Made by a program: the position numbers and the translations under genes | Part shown: in pieces, positions 52,065-52,762 of the stretch | Layout: every line of letters starts with the position of its first letter | Position numbering within the stretch: the stretch's first letter is position 1 | The notes under the pieces: generated by a model | What the model was told of the DNA's origin: nothing | The model's input: only the letters and a program-made list of their open reading frames with translations | Database searches by the model: none | Assembly (NCBI RefSeq): GCF_030695525.1 | Contig: NZ_JAUYSS010000037.1 | Coordinates: 1-52,762, forward strand | Reading direction: 5' to 3' | Length of the DNA: 52,762 nt | From: Daejeonella sp. | Lineage (GTDB): Bacteria > Bacteroidota > Bacteroidia > Sphingobacteriales > Sphingobacteriaceae

Positions 52065-52712
52065 ATGTCACTGAACAGTATTTTCCAGTACTTCATTCCT
52101 AAAGACAAGAAATTTTTTCCTCTTTTCGAAAAGGATAGTGCAAACTTAATCCAATTAGGTGAAAAGCTTGTTGAGGCAGTTAACACTGAAGATCTTACCC
52201 TTCGCAAGAAATTATTCAAAGACATTGAAGATCTTGAGCATACGGGAGATGAGATCACTCATCAGATACATCTGGAACTAAGTAAGAATTTCATTACTCC
52301 CTTCGACCGGGAAGATATTCACAGACTGGCAAGTGCGATTGATGATATTGCCGATTATATTCATGGCTCTGCAAGCCGTATGGATTTGTATAATGTCATT
52401 GTAATAACCCCCCCGATTAAAGAACTTGCAAATTTGATCTTACAAGCATGCCAGGATCTTCATAAGGCCATTCACGAATTAAGGGATTTGAAAAATATCC
52501 GTTTAATTGCAGATTGCTGTGTGCGTATAAACAGCATTGAAAATCAAGCTGATTATATTTTTGACAAAGCAGTCGGTGAACTTTTCGATAATGAGAAAGA
52601 TGCGGTAAACCTGATCAAATACAAGGAAGTACTTTCAGCGCTCGAGACCGCTACTGATATGTGTGAGGATGCAGCGAACGTGCTGGAATCTATCCTGGTG
52701 AAAAACGCTTAA
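52065..52712 (+). CDS. DUF47/PhoU-like phosphate transport accessory protein
   Basis: The 215-aa helical protein has the DUF47 repeats with metal-binding acidic motifs, KDIEDLEHTGDEITHQIH and PFDREDIHRLASAIDDIADYIHG, and the equivalent RINSIENQADYIFDKA and ALETATDMCEDAANV in the second half. DUF47 proteins accompany Pit-type phosphate transporters and are thought to modulate them. The probable Pit gene begins 30 bp downstream. Expression probably depends on the Pho-like site upstream. Confidence 0.88.
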   Translation: MSLNSIFQYFIPKDKKFFPLFEKDSANLIQLGEKLVEAVNTEDLTLRKKLFKDIEDLEHTGDEITHQIHLELSKNFITPFDREDIHRLASAIDDIADYIHGSASRMDLYNVIVITPPIKELANLILQACQDLHKAIHELRDLKNIRLIADCCVRINSIENQADYIFDKAVGELFDNEKDAVNLIKYKEVLSALETATDMCEDAANVLESILVKNA

Positions 52713-52742
52713 TTACATCATTAAAGATATTACACCAGTTAT

Positions 52743-52762
52743 ATGGGTTTTACACTGTTAAT
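52743..52762 (+). CDS. Start of a probable Pit-type phosphate transporter (cut by window end)
   Basis: Only ATG GGT TTT ACA CTG TTA AT (MGFTLL) is seen. The assignment rests on the DUF47 gene 30 bp upstream, since DUF47-Pit pairs are very common. The visible residues are hydrophobic, as a membrane protein start would be, but prove nothing. Confidence 0.35.

Overview
The window is chromosomal DNA of a Bacteroidota, most likely a gliding or T9SS-bearing aerobe of the Sphingobacteriales/Cytophagales type. The evidence is a SusC/SusD pair, GldD, a T9SS C-terminal sorting domain, an RprX/RprY two-component pair, the futalosine menaquinone pathway, DUF3127 and DUF4153 proteins, and several promoters of the Bacteroidota form (TTG or TTTG, then about 17-24 bp, then TAnnTTTG). 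The genus is an inference. I see no rRNA, tRNA, CRISPR array, prophage or plasmid functions.

Layout. 1-1.4 kb: end of an outer-membrane barrel gene and a DeoR-type regulator. 1.4-6.8 kb: minus-strand SusC/SusD uptake operon followed by an endonuclease/phosphatase-fold exoprotein. 7.2-14.9 kb: plus-strand amino-sugar block (NagB fused to a PIG-L deacetylase domain, sulfatase, NagX-like acetyltransferase) and a two-domain M16 peptidase. The divergent SusCD and nag blocks suggest uptake and breakdown of an N-acetylglucosamine-containing, perhaps sulfated, glycan. 15-23.7 kb: GH10-like glycosidase, a coiled-coil membrane protein, a very large NtrY-like kinase, fabD, folE and a PTPS/QueD-family gene. 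23.7-26.4 kb: mqnB, mqnD and hldD; mqnD carries an in-frame array of 21 heptanucleotide units. 26.4-28.6 kb: a REP-associated tyrosine transposase (RAYT) with many palindromic REP hairpins and one unrecognised membrane protein. 28.6-37.9 kb: FtsX-type permease, MBL hydrolase, M20 peptidase, a 456-bp element with inverted ends, gldD, aroE, a phosphosulfolactate synthase, a TPR protein and an antiquitin-type aldehyde dehydrogenase. 38-46.5 kb: DUF4153 protein, RprY/RprX, a T9SS-tailed secreted protein, DUF3127, an RlmL-like methyltransferase and an HD hydrolase. 46.8-52.8 kb: a biosynthetic locus (UbiA prenyltransferase divergent from a type III PKS, methyltransferase and FAD oxidoreductase) followed directly by a PhoR-like kinase, then a DUF47 gene and the start of what is probably a phosphate transporter behind a Pho-box-like repeat.

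The strongest unexplained signals are five copies of a 120-bp-core intergenic repeat with inverted AACCACATAG ends (14.9, 38.0, 40.1, 46.6 and 47.7 kb), the heptanucleotide array inside mqnD, the type III PKS/UbiA locus, and the RAYT/REP region. Residue positions of domains are counted from the translated genes; domain limits are approximate. No database search was run.
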